Source: Bacteroidales bacterium
GTDB lineage: Bacteria; Bacteroidota; Bacteroidia; Bacteroidales; JAADJA01
NCBI GenBank assembly: GCA_029933495.1
Contig: JAOZOC010000015.1
Span: 1-16,805, forward strand
Direction: 5' to 3'
DNA: 16,805 nt
In this document: piece by piece, positions 1-8,911 of the stretch
How positions within the stretch are numbered: position 1 is the stretch's first letter
Layout of the letters: each line of letters opens with the position of its first letter
Program-made: the position numbers and the translations under genes
Notes under the pieces: generated by a model
What the model saw: only the letters and a program-made list of their open reading frames with translations
Database searches by the model: none
What the model was told of the DNA's origin: nothing

Positions 1-1
1 T

Positions 2-2407
2 AAGAACAGTCCTGACAAAAACCAATATCTGAATACCTATTCCGACTTTATTACTAAAACCGTAGTGATTGGTAGCAAACGCCAGAGGTATAACAAAAAA
101 ACACCGGTTCTTTCAGGATATATTAAAAGTTCGGAAAAGGGACATCCAATCTCACAGGTAACTGTAAGGATTGTAGAGGCAAACATCAATACAACAACAA
201 ATGATTCAGGTTTTTACAAAATAAAAGTACCTAAAGGCAGCTACACTTTAGCCATAAGCAGTATTGGCCGGTATGATAAAAAATATAAAATAGTTATTTA
301 TTCAACAGGTACTCTTGACGTGATGCTCGATTCGCATGCATTTATGCTTGATGAGGTTGTAGTCTCTTCAACTCAACAGCATAATGTCAGGGACACTCAA
401 ATAGGATTTGAAAGGCTTAGCTCAAAAACAATCAGTGATATACCGGTTGTGCTTGGCGAAAAAGATATAATCAAAGTAGCTCTTTTGCTTCCCGGAGTTC
501 AAACTATCGGAGAAGCCTCTACCGGGTTTAATGTACGTGGCAGTCCTGTGGATCAAAACCTTTTCTACATCAGTAGTGTTCCGATTTATAATGTTTCACA
601 TCTTTTCGGATTCTTTTCTGCTTTTAATTCTGATGCAGTCAATGAGTTTTCATTTTATAAAAGTAATATTCCCATACAATTTGGAGGCAGGTTATCATCC
701 ATATTTGATATCTCGGCACGAAATGGAAATTTCGACAAGTTCAGTGCACGTGGAGGAATTAGTCCTGTGACTGGTCGTCTTCTTGTCGAAGGCCCCATTG
801 TCAAAGGCAAAAGCAGTTACCTGGTTGCTGTACGGTCAACATATTCCGACTGGATTTTGAAGCAGATTCACGATGTGGATATAAAAAATAGCAGTGCCTC
901 CTTCGCCGATGCAGTAGCCAACTTTTCATTTAAGCTGGGCAAAAAAGACCGGTTGAAGCTCTTTACATATGGAAGTACTGACAAGTCGGACCTTGCCATA
1001 GGTGCAAATAACAAATACTCAAACGCCGGGGCCTCATTGGACTGGCAGCATAAATTCAACAACCATCATTCGGCAAACTTTAAACTGGTCTATTCAAATT
1101 ACAGGTTTGAAGAAAAAAACAACGATATTGAAGAATCTTCTTATAAACAATCTTTCGAGTTGGCACATACCGAAATCAGAGCAGATTTGAACCTTAAGCT
1201 CAGCAATAATCATACATTGTCATACGGTATTAACGGAGTGCTTTATAACCTAAGACAGGGTGATTTTTTACCACTCAGCGAGTTATCATCCATCGAACCG
1301 AAAAGTTTTGAGCCCGAAAAAGGTGTTGAAGCATCGATTTACATAGGTGACACCTGGCATTTATCTCCTAAATTTGAATTCAACATCGGATTGCGATATG
1401 CTTTATATTCCTATCTCGGAGCAAAAACAGTTTACACCTATGCTTCGGGATTACCACGTGAAGTTGAGAATATTACCGACACTTTGCACTTTGGGAATAA
1501 TGAACTCATCAAAACGTACGGCGGACTTGATTTCAGACTTGCCGGAAGATACTTGATTAATGATGAGTTTTCAATAAAGGCAAGCTATAGCAGATTACAT
1601 CAGAATTTGTTCCTGCTTTCAAATACAATTGCCATTTCGCCAACCGACAGGTGGAAACTTTGCGATTACAATATCAAGCCAATGACAGGAGACCAGATTT
1701 CGGCCGGAATCTATAAAAACTTCTTGGGTAACAGTCTGGAAGCTTCAGTTGAAGCCTATATCAAGAACGTAAACAACCTGGTTGAGTATAAAGACGGTGC
1801 AAATCTTACGGTTAACGAATTCCCTGAAACAGAGATATTACAAGGAAAACTTGATGCTTACGGTATTGAGTTTATGCTTAGAAAAAAAACAGGAAAATTT
1901 AGCGGATGGATAAATTATACATATTCATCAACCAACATTCTGGTTAAAGATGAACTTACCGGAGAAAGCAATAATTTCGGATATTCATATCCGGCAAACT
2001 ACGATAAGCCACACGCTTTTAACATTGTACTGAGCTACAAAGTTTCAAAGAGGGTAAGCTTCTCAGGCAATGTTGTATACTCGACAGGAAGGCCTATCAC
2101 ATATCCAACATCTATTTATTATATGGATGGGATTGAGATAACAGGTTTTTCGCTGCGTAATGAATATCGGTTACCCGATTATTTCAGGATTGACATATCA
2201 ATGCATATTGAAGGAAATCTGCGTAAAAAGAAATTTGCACAGGGCTCATGGACTTTTTCACTTTATAATCTTACAGCAAGAAAGAATGCATACTCTGTCT
2301 ATTTCAGAAGTGAAGATGGGGTGATAAAGGGATATAAGCTTTCTATCTTCGGAACTATAATTCCCTCTATAACCTATAATTTTAAACTTGGAAACTATGA
2401 AGACTAA
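2..2407 (+). CDS. TonB-dependent outer-membrane receptor, 5'-truncated by the window edge
   Basis: TonB-dependent receptor that would import an unknown ligand across the outer membrane using TonB/ExbBD energy. The frame is open from base 2, so the true start lies upstream; the GTG at 65 is internal. 801 residues are visible. The first ~30 fit the end of an STN-like N-terminal domain (TKTVVIGS). A carboxypeptidase-regulatory-like beta-sandwich follows (about visible residues 37-120, starting LSGYI and ending LDEVVVSS). The plug (about 125-240) carries FNVRGSPVDQNLFYISSVPIYN, then HLFGFFSAFN and FGGRLSSIFD, typical of the receptors that precede DUF4249 genes. The rest is a 22-strand-type barrel with alternating aromatic strands, ending near PSITYNFKL. 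An STN domain would suggest regulation by a FecR/ECF sigma pair, which could lie just upstream but is not visible. The stop overlaps the next gene's start by 11 bp. Family is confident; substrate unknown. Confidence 0.93.
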   Translation, partial: KNSPDKNQYLNTYSDFITKTVVIGSKRQRYNKKTPVLSGYIKSSEKGHPISQVTVRIVEANINTTTNDSGFYKIKVPKGSYTLAISSIGRYDKKYKIVIYSTGTLDVMLDSHAFMLDEVVVSSTQQHNVRDTQIGFERLSSKTISDIPVVLGEKDIIKVALLLPGVQTIGEASTGFNVRGSPVDQNLFYISSVPIYNVSHLFGFFSAFNSDAVNEFSFYKSNIPIQFGGRLSSIFDISARNGNFDKFSARGGISPVTGRLLVEGPIVKGKSSYLVAVRSTYSDWILKQIHDVDIKNSSASFADAVANFSFKLGKKDRLKLFTYGSTDKSDLAIGANNKYSNAGASLDWQHKFNNHHSANFKLVYSNYRFEEKNNDIEESSYKQSFELAHTEIRADLNLKLSNNHTLSYGINGVLYNLRQGDFLPLSELSSIEPKSFEPEKGVEASIYIGDTWHLSPKFEFNIGLRYALYSYLGAKTVYTYASGLPREVENITDTLHFGNNELIKTYGGLDFRLAGRYLINDEFSIKASYSRLHQNLFLLSNTIAISPTDRWKLCDYNIKPMTGDQISAGIYKNFLGNSLEASVEAYIKNVNNLVEYKDGANLTVNEFPETEILQGKLDAYGIEFMLRKKTGKFSGWINYTYSSTNILVKDELTGESNNFGYSYPANYDKPHAFNIVLSYKVSKRVSFSGNVVYSTGRPITYPTSIYYMDGIEITGFSLRNEYRLPDYFRIDISMHIEGNLRKKKFAQGSWTFSLYNLTARKNAYSVYFRSEDGVIKGYKLSIFGTIIPSITYNFKLGNYED

Positions 2408-3542
2408 GACATTGTTTTTCATCGTACTATTAATAATGGCATTGTTTTATTCCTGTGAAGAGGAGTATTGGCCTGAAGTTAACAAGTATGAAAATCTTTT
2501 GGTTGTAAATGGTTCAATCCATACCGGGCCCGGACCTTATAAAGTATCACTGTCACTTTCCTCACCTGTACAGGAACCGGCTTTTATACCTTTGGAAGGT
2601 TGCACGGTTTCGATACAGGAAAACACAGGAAATACGGAAGTGCTTGAAGAGGTTGAACCCGGAATCTATCAAACTTCACCCGATGGTATTCAGGGGCAGG
2701 CCGGACATAGATACAAAGTTAAAATACAAACTAAAGAGGGTAAAGAATATGAATCGGAATACCAGGAAATTCCTGAACCGGTTGGTATTGATACTGTTTA
2801 TGCAGAGCTTGAATATCAGGAAGATATAAACTTAAATCACGATCTGGCTGGATACCGATTTTATATCAGTTCAAAAGAAGCTACTAAGGATACAAATTAT
2901 TTTTTCTGGAATCTGACTGAAACCTACGAGTTTACTTCCGATTTCTATATTGATTATATTTATGAAGGGCAGATTAAGAAATTCCCAAAATTTGATTCTG
3001 TTTACAGATGCTGGAAAACTGAGGTTGTACCTGAAATATTTATTTTTAGTACTGCTGACCTGTCTGTTTCTCAGGTAAACAGTTTTCCGCTTAATTATGT
3101 TACAACACAAACCAAACAGTTGATGATTAGATATAGTTTACTCGTTGAGCAATATACTGTAAGTTATGAAAATTATGAATTCTGGAATAATATAAAAAAA
3201 CAAATTACCGAAGGTGGTGGTCTGTTCACCTCACAACCGTTTCAAGTCAGGGGTAACGTAAAAAATGTTAATGATCCAAAAGAAGCTGTAATGGGTTTTT
3301 TTATGGTTGCCGGAAGATCATCTAAACGGATTTTTGTTAACAGACCTTCAATTGAGTTTTACTACTCTACCTGCCGTCCGATTACCGATCTGCGCGGACT
3401 TGGGTTTTCCAACCCTTCGCAATGGCCAATCTATCTTACGGTACTGGCTGCAGGGAATATGGGTTACGCTTCAGATCAATGTTTCGATTGTACATTGAAA
3501 GGTGGCAAACTGAATCCACCTGAATTTTGGAACTATCAATAA
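2397..3542 (+). CDS. DUF4249 domain-containing outer-membrane lipoprotein
   Basis: A 381-residue lipoprotein of the DUF4249 family, whose function is not established. I chose the ATG at 2397 over an in-frame TTG at 2388 because it places a clean lipoprotein signal at the N-terminus: a basic start (MKTK), a hydrophobic stretch (residues 6-18) and a lipobox LFYSC with Cys20 as the lipidated residue. An immunoglobulin-like beta region follows (NLLVVNGSI at 33-41, then GPYKVSLSLS). The C-terminus has the family hallmark: TDLRGLGFSNPSQWP, then a Cys-x-x-Cys pair (Cys362, Cys365) and a Gly-Gly...Pro-x-Phe-Trp ending. DUF4249 genes usually sit directly downstream of a TonB receptor, as here, so it probably works as a surface or periplasmic partner of that receptor, perhaps in ligand capture (inference). 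It overlaps the receptor gene by 11 bp and the next gene by 1 bp. Confidence 0.9.
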   Translation: MKTKTLFFIVLLIMALFYSCEEEYWPEVNKYENLLVVNGSIHTGPGPYKVSLSLSSPVQEPAFIPLEGCTVSIQENTGNTEVLEEVEPGIYQTSPDGIQGQAGHRYKVKIQTKEGKEYESEYQEIPEPVGIDTVYAELEYQEDINLNHDLAGYRFYISSKEATKDTNYFFWNLTETYEFTSDFYIDYIYEGQIKKFPKFDSVYRCWKTEVVPEIFIFSTADLSVSQVNSFPLNYVTTQTKQLMIRYSLLVEQYTVSYENYEFWNNIKKQITEGGGLFTSQPFQVRGNVKNVNDPKEAVMGFFMVAGRSSKRIFVNRPSIEFYYSTCRPITDLRGLGFSNPSQWPIYLTVLAAGNMGYASDQCFDCTLKGGKLNPPEFWNYQ

Positions 3543-5665
3543 TGAAAAACCGGATGAATATTTTACGTATCATATTATTATGCTTCATACTGTTGTCCGG
3601 TCATTTGAAAGGACAGAAAATTGTGTCAACAGAGAAGTTTGTTTCCGGTATCGGAAATTATGAAAACATCTTTCTGGTAACAGACCGCAATGTTTATATT
3701 GCAGGTGAGAATATATGGTTCAATGCCGATTATTTTATTAATGGTGTTTTCCCTGAACAAAAACAAAGCAACATCCTGTATCTCGAATTATTTGATGATG
3801 CAGGTACTGTAGTGGCAAAGGGTAAATATTCACTTTCAAATAACAAAACTTCAGGAGCAATAAAAATACCGGATGATATTAGGTCAGGAATTTATATTAT
3901 GAGGGTATATACGAGGTATCAAAGAAATTTTCCGGCTGAAGCCATAACTTCAATTCCAGTCGTTATTGTTAATCCGATGTTGCCTCCGATGAAAGAAAAT
4001 GACAGTTTCATCAATAATAAACAACCATCTGAAAAAAATAAAAAATCTGAAAGTATTGTTATTACTGATGAAACTGAAGATATTATATATTTAATAGCGG
4101 ACTCTTCAGGTTATTCTGACGAAAAAGTCAGTTATATCCTTAGAATATTTTCGGGAAATTTGAATCCTGTCTGGGAAAATAAACTTCAAAACAGTAAAAA
4201 ATACAAAGTCAGAATACAAAAAAAAGAAAGTTTAGACGGATTGAATTATTTTGTGCTGTATGATGCTTATGGTGAAATCAAAGATATCTCAGCCTTTTAT
4301 ATTTTAAATGATAATCCAAATGAAGTTTCGCTGAGTTTAAAAGATTCTGTCTTTAGCATCAGGGAGCCTGTTGAAACGGAAATTAATCCGGAATTTAAGG
4401 TAACCGACGACTGTTTTGTATCTGTCGCCGTAGTAAAACACGGAACATATTTCCCCGGCATCAATAATAGTTTACCCGATGTCTATATCAAAAATCCGTG
4501 GCTGCTAAAAGACTTGCCTTCAGTGTATTCCAAAAGTCCTGCTATTAAACAACAAATTGATTCAGCATTGGTACTTTATCACGATTATTTGAACACACCT
4601 GCATTTTATCAAAAAATAAACAGTCTGAGTTCGTGTAAAATGAAATATATTCCTGACGTGAGAGAGGTAAGTTTAAGTGGTGTGATTCTTGACAAAAGAA
4701 CCGATATGCCTGTGGGAGGAGTTCCCGTCTATCTTTCAGTTTTATTCGACAACCCGCAACTTCATATTCAGAAAACAAAAGCTGATGGAGAGTTTATATT
4801 CTCTTTAAATGGTCTTTCAGATGTTCAGGATGTGTATATTTGTCCGGCAGTACAGGATTCAGTTAAAACTAAAATACTTGTAGAGCAGGATTTTATGACT
4901 GATTATCCACATATTGTTCATGTCCGATTTCCATTTACAATTAATGATAAATCGTTTCTTGAAGAATTGTATCTCAATTTTCAGTTGAATGATGAGTTTT
5001 CGACGGAAAAGAAACCTGAACAATCAATTTATCCAATAAAGGAAAATAAAACCTTCGGAGATATCATCCATAAAACTGTTTTGGCTGATTTTATTACGCT
5101 TAAAACCATTAATGAGGTTTTTACCGAGATAGTTCCAAATGTTAAGATTAGAAAGAAAGATCAGAATTACTATTTCCAGGTTCTTAATGAACTCAATCAG
5201 GAGCTTCCCGGACAACCGCTCACGTTGATTGACAATGTCCCTGTTTTTAATATTAACATATTGTTAGATATGCATCCGGCACAGATTGAAAAAATTGAAG
5301 TTGTTAACAAGGTTTATGTTCTCGGAGATCATGCTTTTAACGGAATAATAATGATTACTACTAAAACTGAGAATTTTGCAGGGCTGCAGCTACCTGACGA
5401 AGCTGTATTTATGGAATATCAAACTATTTCAAAAGAAAAAGAACTCTATCAAAAGCTTTATCCGTCAGAGATTGAAAAAGAGAGTCGTATCCCCGATTTG
5501 AGAAATATGCTTTATTGGAATCCAAATGTCACAATTGAGTCGAAGAGAACGAAAATCACTTTCTATACTTCCGACTGCGAAGGTAATTACGATATCATTG
5601 TGCGGGGTTATTCTTCAGATGGAAAGCCATTTTCTGGTATTAGAAAAATTAATGTACGGAAATGA
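3542..5665 (+). CDS. Secreted MG2 / carboxypeptidase-regulatory-like / TonB-plug-like protein
   Basis: A 707-residue exported protein. The ATG at 3542 shares its A with the preceding TAA stop; a TTG at 3527 is less likely. A signal peptide covers about residues 1-25 (hydrophobic 7-19, probable cleavage before Gln25); there is no lipobox. Residues ~41-145 resemble an alpha-2-macroglobulin MG2 domain (FLVTDRNVYIAGENIWF, then SGIYIMRVYTRY). Residues ~377-440 form a carboxypeptidase-regulatory-like domain (LSGVILDKRTDMPVGGVPV, then DGEF). Residues ~520-610 resemble a TonB receptor plug (PLTLIDNVPVF, then IEKIEVVNKVYVLGDHAFNG and IIMITTK), yet no barrel follows. The end is another beta domain (LYWNPNV, then FYTSDCEGNYDIIVRGY). 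I see no thioester motif, so it is not a trapping macroglobulin. Position implies it acts with the receptor and the DUF4249 lipoprotein. Domain calls are by eye; function unknown. Confidence 0.82.
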   Translation: MKNRMNILRIILLCFILLSGHLKGQKIVSTEKFVSGIGNYENIFLVTDRNVYIAGENIWFNADYFINGVFPEQKQSNILYLELFDDAGTVVAKGKYSLSNNKTSGAIKIPDDIRSGIYIMRVYTRYQRNFPAEAITSIPVVIVNPMLPPMKENDSFINNKQPSEKNKKSESIVITDETEDIIYLIADSSGYSDEKVSYILRIFSGNLNPVWENKLQNSKKYKVRIQKKESLDGLNYFVLYDAYGEIKDISAFYILNDNPNEVSLSLKDSVFSIREPVETEINPEFKVTDDCFVSVAVVKHGTYFPGINNSLPDVYIKNPWLLKDLPSVYSKSPAIKQQIDSALVLYHDYLNTPAFYQKINSLSSCKMKYIPDVREVSLSGVILDKRTDMPVGGVPVYLSVLFDNPQLHIQKTKADGEFIFSLNGLSDVQDVYICPAVQDSVKTKILVEQDFMTDYPHIVHVRFPFTINDKSFLEELYLNFQLNDEFSTEKKPEQSIYPIKENKTFGDIIHKTVLADFITLKTINEVFTEIVPNVKIRKKDQNYYFQVLNELNQELPGQPLTLIDNVPVFNINILLDMHPAQIEKIEVVNKVYVLGDHAFNGIIMITTKTENFAGLQLPDEAVFMEYQTISKEKELYQKLYPSEIEKESRIPDLRNMLYWNPNVTIESKRTKITFYTSDCEGNYDIIVRGYSSDGKPFSGIRKINVRK

Positions 5666-5808
5666 AATATCAGGAATGGGAATCAAACTTTAATCATCTT
5701 TCATTGAATAGTTTTTTATCATCCTCAAAATTAAATACCCGGCCAGGCTCCCAATAAAATAATAGTGATAGCATTCTAGGGTTATAATATACGGTTTCGG
5801 AAAATCCT

Positions 5809-5816
5809 TATATTTG
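5809..5816 (+). promoter_or_regulatory. Bacteroidota-type -7 promoter element upstream of the symporter gene
   Basis: TATATTTG matches the Bacteroidota sigma-ABfA consensus TAnnTTTG exactly and ends 32 bp before the symporter ATG. A clear -33 TTTG at the expected spacing is not obvious. The surrounding 183-bp gap (5666-5848) holds nothing else I can name and no convincing terminator for the upstream operon. Confidence 0.55.
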
Positions 5817-5848
5817 CAATTCATATTTATTTCAATTAATCGTTTATT

Positions 5849-7333
5849 ATGGCCTGGATTATCTTCTGGATTGTAGTTTACCTCATTTTGATTCTTGTTC
5901 TATCCCTGAGGCATGTTAATACCACAGACATGGAGAGTTATCTTGTTAACAACCGGAAGACAAAGACTTTTCCGCTTGTAGCAACCACCCTTGCCACTTT
6001 TGTCGGGGGAGGAACTTCAATGGGTTTAATGGCCATGGGCTACGAATCAGGTCTGGCCGCTGTTGGTATTGGAGTGGCCTATGTAATTGGATTTTTCATA
6101 TTGTCGCGTTTTGCAGCCAAAATGAATGAAACCGGACGCAGGGAAACCCTTTATTCCTTTCCGCAATATTTGAATAACAGATACACTAATCCTGATGATC
6201 CAAAATTTGCCCGCCTGTTTTCCTCAGCAGTTAGCGGAACCAATATCTTTATTTTCTTCTTTTTGCTGTCGGCTCAGTTTGTGGGAATGGCAGCCTTGTT
6301 GAAATTTGCTTTTACGATTGATTATATTCCGGCGGCTATAATCTCATGCCTTGTCGTTATTGGCTATACTGCAATTGCCGGTATGTCGGGAGTTATAATT
6401 ACGGATATGATACAATTTCTTATCATCATTTTTATGATCATTGCCATTTTTATTCCCGGAATATACGAAGACACGGAAGGATTAACCAGGCTTAACGAAT
6501 TGCCGGAGAATATGCTGAATGGTACCTTTTATGGCTGGGTATTTTTAATTGCGCTACCGTTGTTCCTTTCCCCTTCGGTATTAATCCGTATGGATCTTTG
6601 GCAACGGATACTTGCTGCCAAAGATGGAAAAACAGCTAAACGGGTAAGTATTATTTCCGGACTTGGAATGTTGCCTTTTTATATTATTTTCCCTCTTGTT
6701 GGGATGACATTACGAATAGTTCTTGGTGATACCATTGAAGCAAATGATGTTACTTATCTGTTTCTTGAAAGACATAGCGATATTGGTTTACATTTTCTGA
6801 ATGCAATTGATGTCACAAATGTATTTATGAAACAGCACATTGCAGAGTTTATTCTTGGTTTTGTTGTTGTCGGCTTAATGTCGGCTTTAATGTCGTCAGG
6901 TGATAGCTTTCTCAACCTGGTGTCAATTTCAGCGGTAAGAGATTTTGCCGGATGGCGCAAAAAGGCTTCTCTCACAGATAAAAAGCACGTTTACAAACAG
7001 ATAAGAATTGCTACCGTTATTTTTGGTCTGGTTGCCCTCGCAATGGCTTTGGTTTTGCCAAAAATCGTTGATTTGATGGTAGTGGGGATTGCAACCATTG
7101 TGATTTTTGTTCCGGTTACATTTCTTGCCCTTATAAAAGATGATGTTTACAAATATCGAATGGCAGCAATTTACAGCATTATTTCCGGTTTTGTAGTTAA
7201 CCTGTTTTTCTTTGTTTGGGGAACTGTTACCCCGGAACAGTTTCAGGCAAAATCATCCTTTATTCCTGCTTTTATCGTTGCAAGTGTGGTTTTGCTTGTG
7301 GGGATAAGGGTTAATAAATCACGAATTCATTAG
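5849..7333 (+). CDS. Sodium:solute symporter (SSS family) inner-membrane transporter
   Basis: A 494-residue polytopic membrane protein of the SSS (SLC5-like) family, which uses the Na+ gradient to import a small solute. About 13 hydrophobic segments can be seen, starting at residues 2-20. Family landmarks: a YLVNNRKTKTFPLVATTLAT start with the glycine-rich unwound helix FVGGGTSMG (51-59); the signature region TAIAGMSGVIITDMIQF (174-190), comparable to the usual AGxxGVxxTDxxQ; LIRMDLWQRILAAKDGKTAKR after the middle helices; and SALMSSGDSFLNLVS (345-359), the Na2-site helix with conserved serines. Length is normal. The substrate cannot be assigned; members import sugars, amino acids, carboxylates, pantothenate or sialic acid, and nothing in the neighbourhood points to one. 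Gaps of 183 bp upstream and 91 bp downstream, plus its own -7 element, suggest it is transcribed on its own. Confidence 0.92.
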   Translation: MAWIIFWIVVYLILILVLSLRHVNTTDMESYLVNNRKTKTFPLVATTLATFVGGGTSMGLMAMGYESGLAAVGIGVAYVIGFFILSRFAAKMNETGRRETLYSFPQYLNNRYTNPDDPKFARLFSSAVSGTNIFIFFFLLSAQFVGMAALLKFAFTIDYIPAAIISCLVVIGYTAIAGMSGVIITDMIQFLIIIFMIIAIFIPGIYEDTEGLTRLNELPENMLNGTFYGWVFLIALPLFLSPSVLIRMDLWQRILAAKDGKTAKRVSIISGLGMLPFYIIFPLVGMTLRIVLGDTIEANDVTYLFLERHSDIGLHFLNAIDVTNVFMKQHIAEFILGFVVVGLMSALMSSGDSFLNLVSISAVRDFAGWRKKASLTDKKHVYKQIRIATVIFGLVALAMALVLPKIVDLMVVGIATIVIFVPVTFLALIKDDVYKYRMAAIYSIISGFVVNLFFFVWGTVTPEQFQAKSSFIPAFIVASVVLLVGIRVNKSRIH

Positions 7334-7424
7334 TAAATTTAGATAGATATTTTTAGGCGCTATTTTATTATTTCCCGTTTATCTGAATAATTTTCCATAG
7401 TTTTACACTTTAAAAAATCAAACT

Positions 7425-8804
7425 ATGGCAGCACAAGAAGAAAATTACATACAGTTTCTCGGAGCAGCAGGGACGGTTACAGGCTCAAAATATCTTTTTT
7501 CTATTGATGGGTACCATTTTCTTATTGATTGTGGTCTGTTTCAGGGCTTGAAAGAGTTGAGAGCACGCAACTGGATGACCTTTCCTTTCCCTGCTTCCAG
7601 AATTGACTGTGTAATTCTAACACATGGCCATCTCGATCATATCGGCTACCTTCCCCGGTTGGTAAAACAGGGATTTAACAGCCCGATATATTGTACAGAA
7701 CCAACAGCCGATCTTACTCAAATTATACTGAGCGACAGTGCTAAAATTCAGGAAGAGGATGCCGCACGCGCAAACTCAAAAGGGTATTCAAAGCATTCCC
7801 CGGCAATGCCTTTGTACGATTTGAAGGATGTAGAAAAAACAATTCCTTTGATGTCGCCACAGCCAATTGAGGAATTTATTCAACTGAATGAAAAAATAAA
7901 ATTTCGGTTCAGAAAAAATGCCCACATACCAGGTGCCTCTTTTATCGAATTGGATATTAAAGGTAAAAGGTTTGTATTTTCAGGCGATATCGGAAGACCG
8001 AATGATCCTATGCTAGTACATGGTGAAAAACCGGATAAGGCGGACTTCCTTTTTGTAGAATCAACCTATGGCGACAGATTACATCCTGAAATATCTTCAG
8101 AAAATGTTTTGAAAAGAATCATTAATAATGCTGTTTCTAATCACGGACCACTCATAGTCTCCAGTTTTTCGGTTGACCGTGCACAGGACTTTATGTATGC
8201 CATCTGGAAACTAAAAGAGGAAGGGAAAATTCCTGATTTGCCAGTATATCTTGATAGTCCTATGGGGCTGGATGTAACCCGACTCTTTTTGAAATATCCC
8301 CAATGGCTCAATCTTGATCCAGGAATTTTCAGAGAGGTTTTTAAAGATACACGACTGGTAAAATCTGTTAAGGAAACATATCATCTCGCTAAAGATAAAT
8401 CTCCAAAAATTATTATTGCCGGAAGCGGGATGATGAATGGCGGCCGTATTTTACATTATCTTGAGAAGCAATTGGGAAATCCTGCTGCAACTTTTGTTCT
8501 TCCGGGCTTTCAGGCAACAGGTACACGTGGAAGACAGCTTAGCGACGGAAGTGCAGAGATAAAACTGCATGGTCATTATTTTAAGGTAAAGGCCACAATT
8601 GAGCATATCAAAACAATGTCGTCACATGCTGACCAGGGTGAGCTTCTATCCTGGATGTCGGGAATTAAAAATAAACCGGAGAATGTTTTTATTGTCCATG
8701 GTGAGCCACAGGCTTCTGATGCATTAAGGGTTAAAATACAGGATAAGTTTGGATGGCATTGCCGGATTCCGGTTCTTTTTGAAAAGGTTCTGCTCGAATT
8801 CTAA
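7425..8804 (+). CDS. Beta-CASP metallo-beta-lactamase fold protein, RNase/mRNA 3'-processing type
   Basis: A 459-residue soluble protein of the MBL-fold, beta-CASP, RMMBL family (YSH1/CPSF73-like), expected to be a zinc-dependent RNA endo- or exonuclease in the cytoplasm. Domains in order: MBL part 1, beta-CASP insert (about 225-355), then RMMBL C-terminus. Metal-binding motifs are all present: HGHLDH (H67, H69, D71, H72), H167 in HIPGAS, D188 in SGDIGRP, and H425 in IVHGE. Beta-CASP signatures are VESTYGDR (211-218), DSPMG (277-281), AGSGMMNGGR (332-341) and SSHADQ with H401. No KH or other RNA-binding extension is seen, so it is the short bacterial form. A gap of 91 bp separates it from the symporter gene, with only an imperfect promoter (TAGTTTTA at 7398). 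RNA is the family's usual substrate; the specific target is unknown. Confidence 0.92.
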   Translation: MAAQEENYIQFLGAAGTVTGSKYLFSIDGYHFLIDCGLFQGLKELRARNWMTFPFPASRIDCVILTHGHLDHIGYLPRLVKQGFNSPIYCTEPTADLTQIILSDSAKIQEEDAARANSKGYSKHSPAMPLYDLKDVEKTIPLMSPQPIEEFIQLNEKIKFRFRKNAHIPGASFIELDIKGKRFVFSGDIGRPNDPMLVHGEKPDKADFLFVESTYGDRLHPEISSENVLKRIINNAVSNHGPLIVSSFSVDRAQDFMYAIWKLKEEGKIPDLPVYLDSPMGLDVTRLFLKYPQWLNLDPGIFREVFKDTRLVKSVKETYHLAKDKSPKIIIAGSGMMNGGRILHYLEKQLGNPAATFVLPGFQATGTRGRQLSDGSAEIKLHGHYFKVKATIEHIKTMSSHADQGELLSWMSGIKNKPENVFIVHGEPQASDALRVKIQDKFGWHCRIPVLFEKVLLEF

Positions 8805-8814
8805 GCTCCATCCT

Positions 8815-8839
8815 GAACAATTCCAAGGCCTTATTGTTC
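8815..8839 (+). terminator. Possible weak stem-loop terminator after the beta-CASP gene
   Basis: A perfect 7-bp inverted repeat (GAACAAT at 8815-8821, ATTGTTC at 8833-8839) with an 11-base loop begins 10 bp after the stop codon and is followed by TTTCT. The stem is AT-rich and the T-run short, so it may be inefficient or only an RNA 3'-end structure. Confidence 0.35.
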
Positions 8840-8911
8840 TTTCTGTGCTTTAATAAAATGTAGCTGCCAGTTTATTATTGATTTTATCTATATTGCTATA
8901 TTGAATTTATT

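Noticed and set aside
65..67. GTG as the start of the TonB receptor gene
   Set aside because: The frame is open to the window edge and the residues before it fit the end of an STN-like domain, so this GTG is internal.
2388..2390. TTG start for the DUF4249 gene
   Set aside because: The ATG nine bases later gives a cleaner lipoprotein signal; TTG is rare.
3527..3529. TTG start for the MG2/plug-like gene
   Set aside because: The ATG at 3542 overlaps the previous stop in the usual coupled arrangement and begins the signal peptide.
5666..5848. Terminator, riboswitch or small RNA in the longest gap
   Set aside because: No inverted repeat with a T-run or known fold was seen; only a -7 element near the end is supportable.
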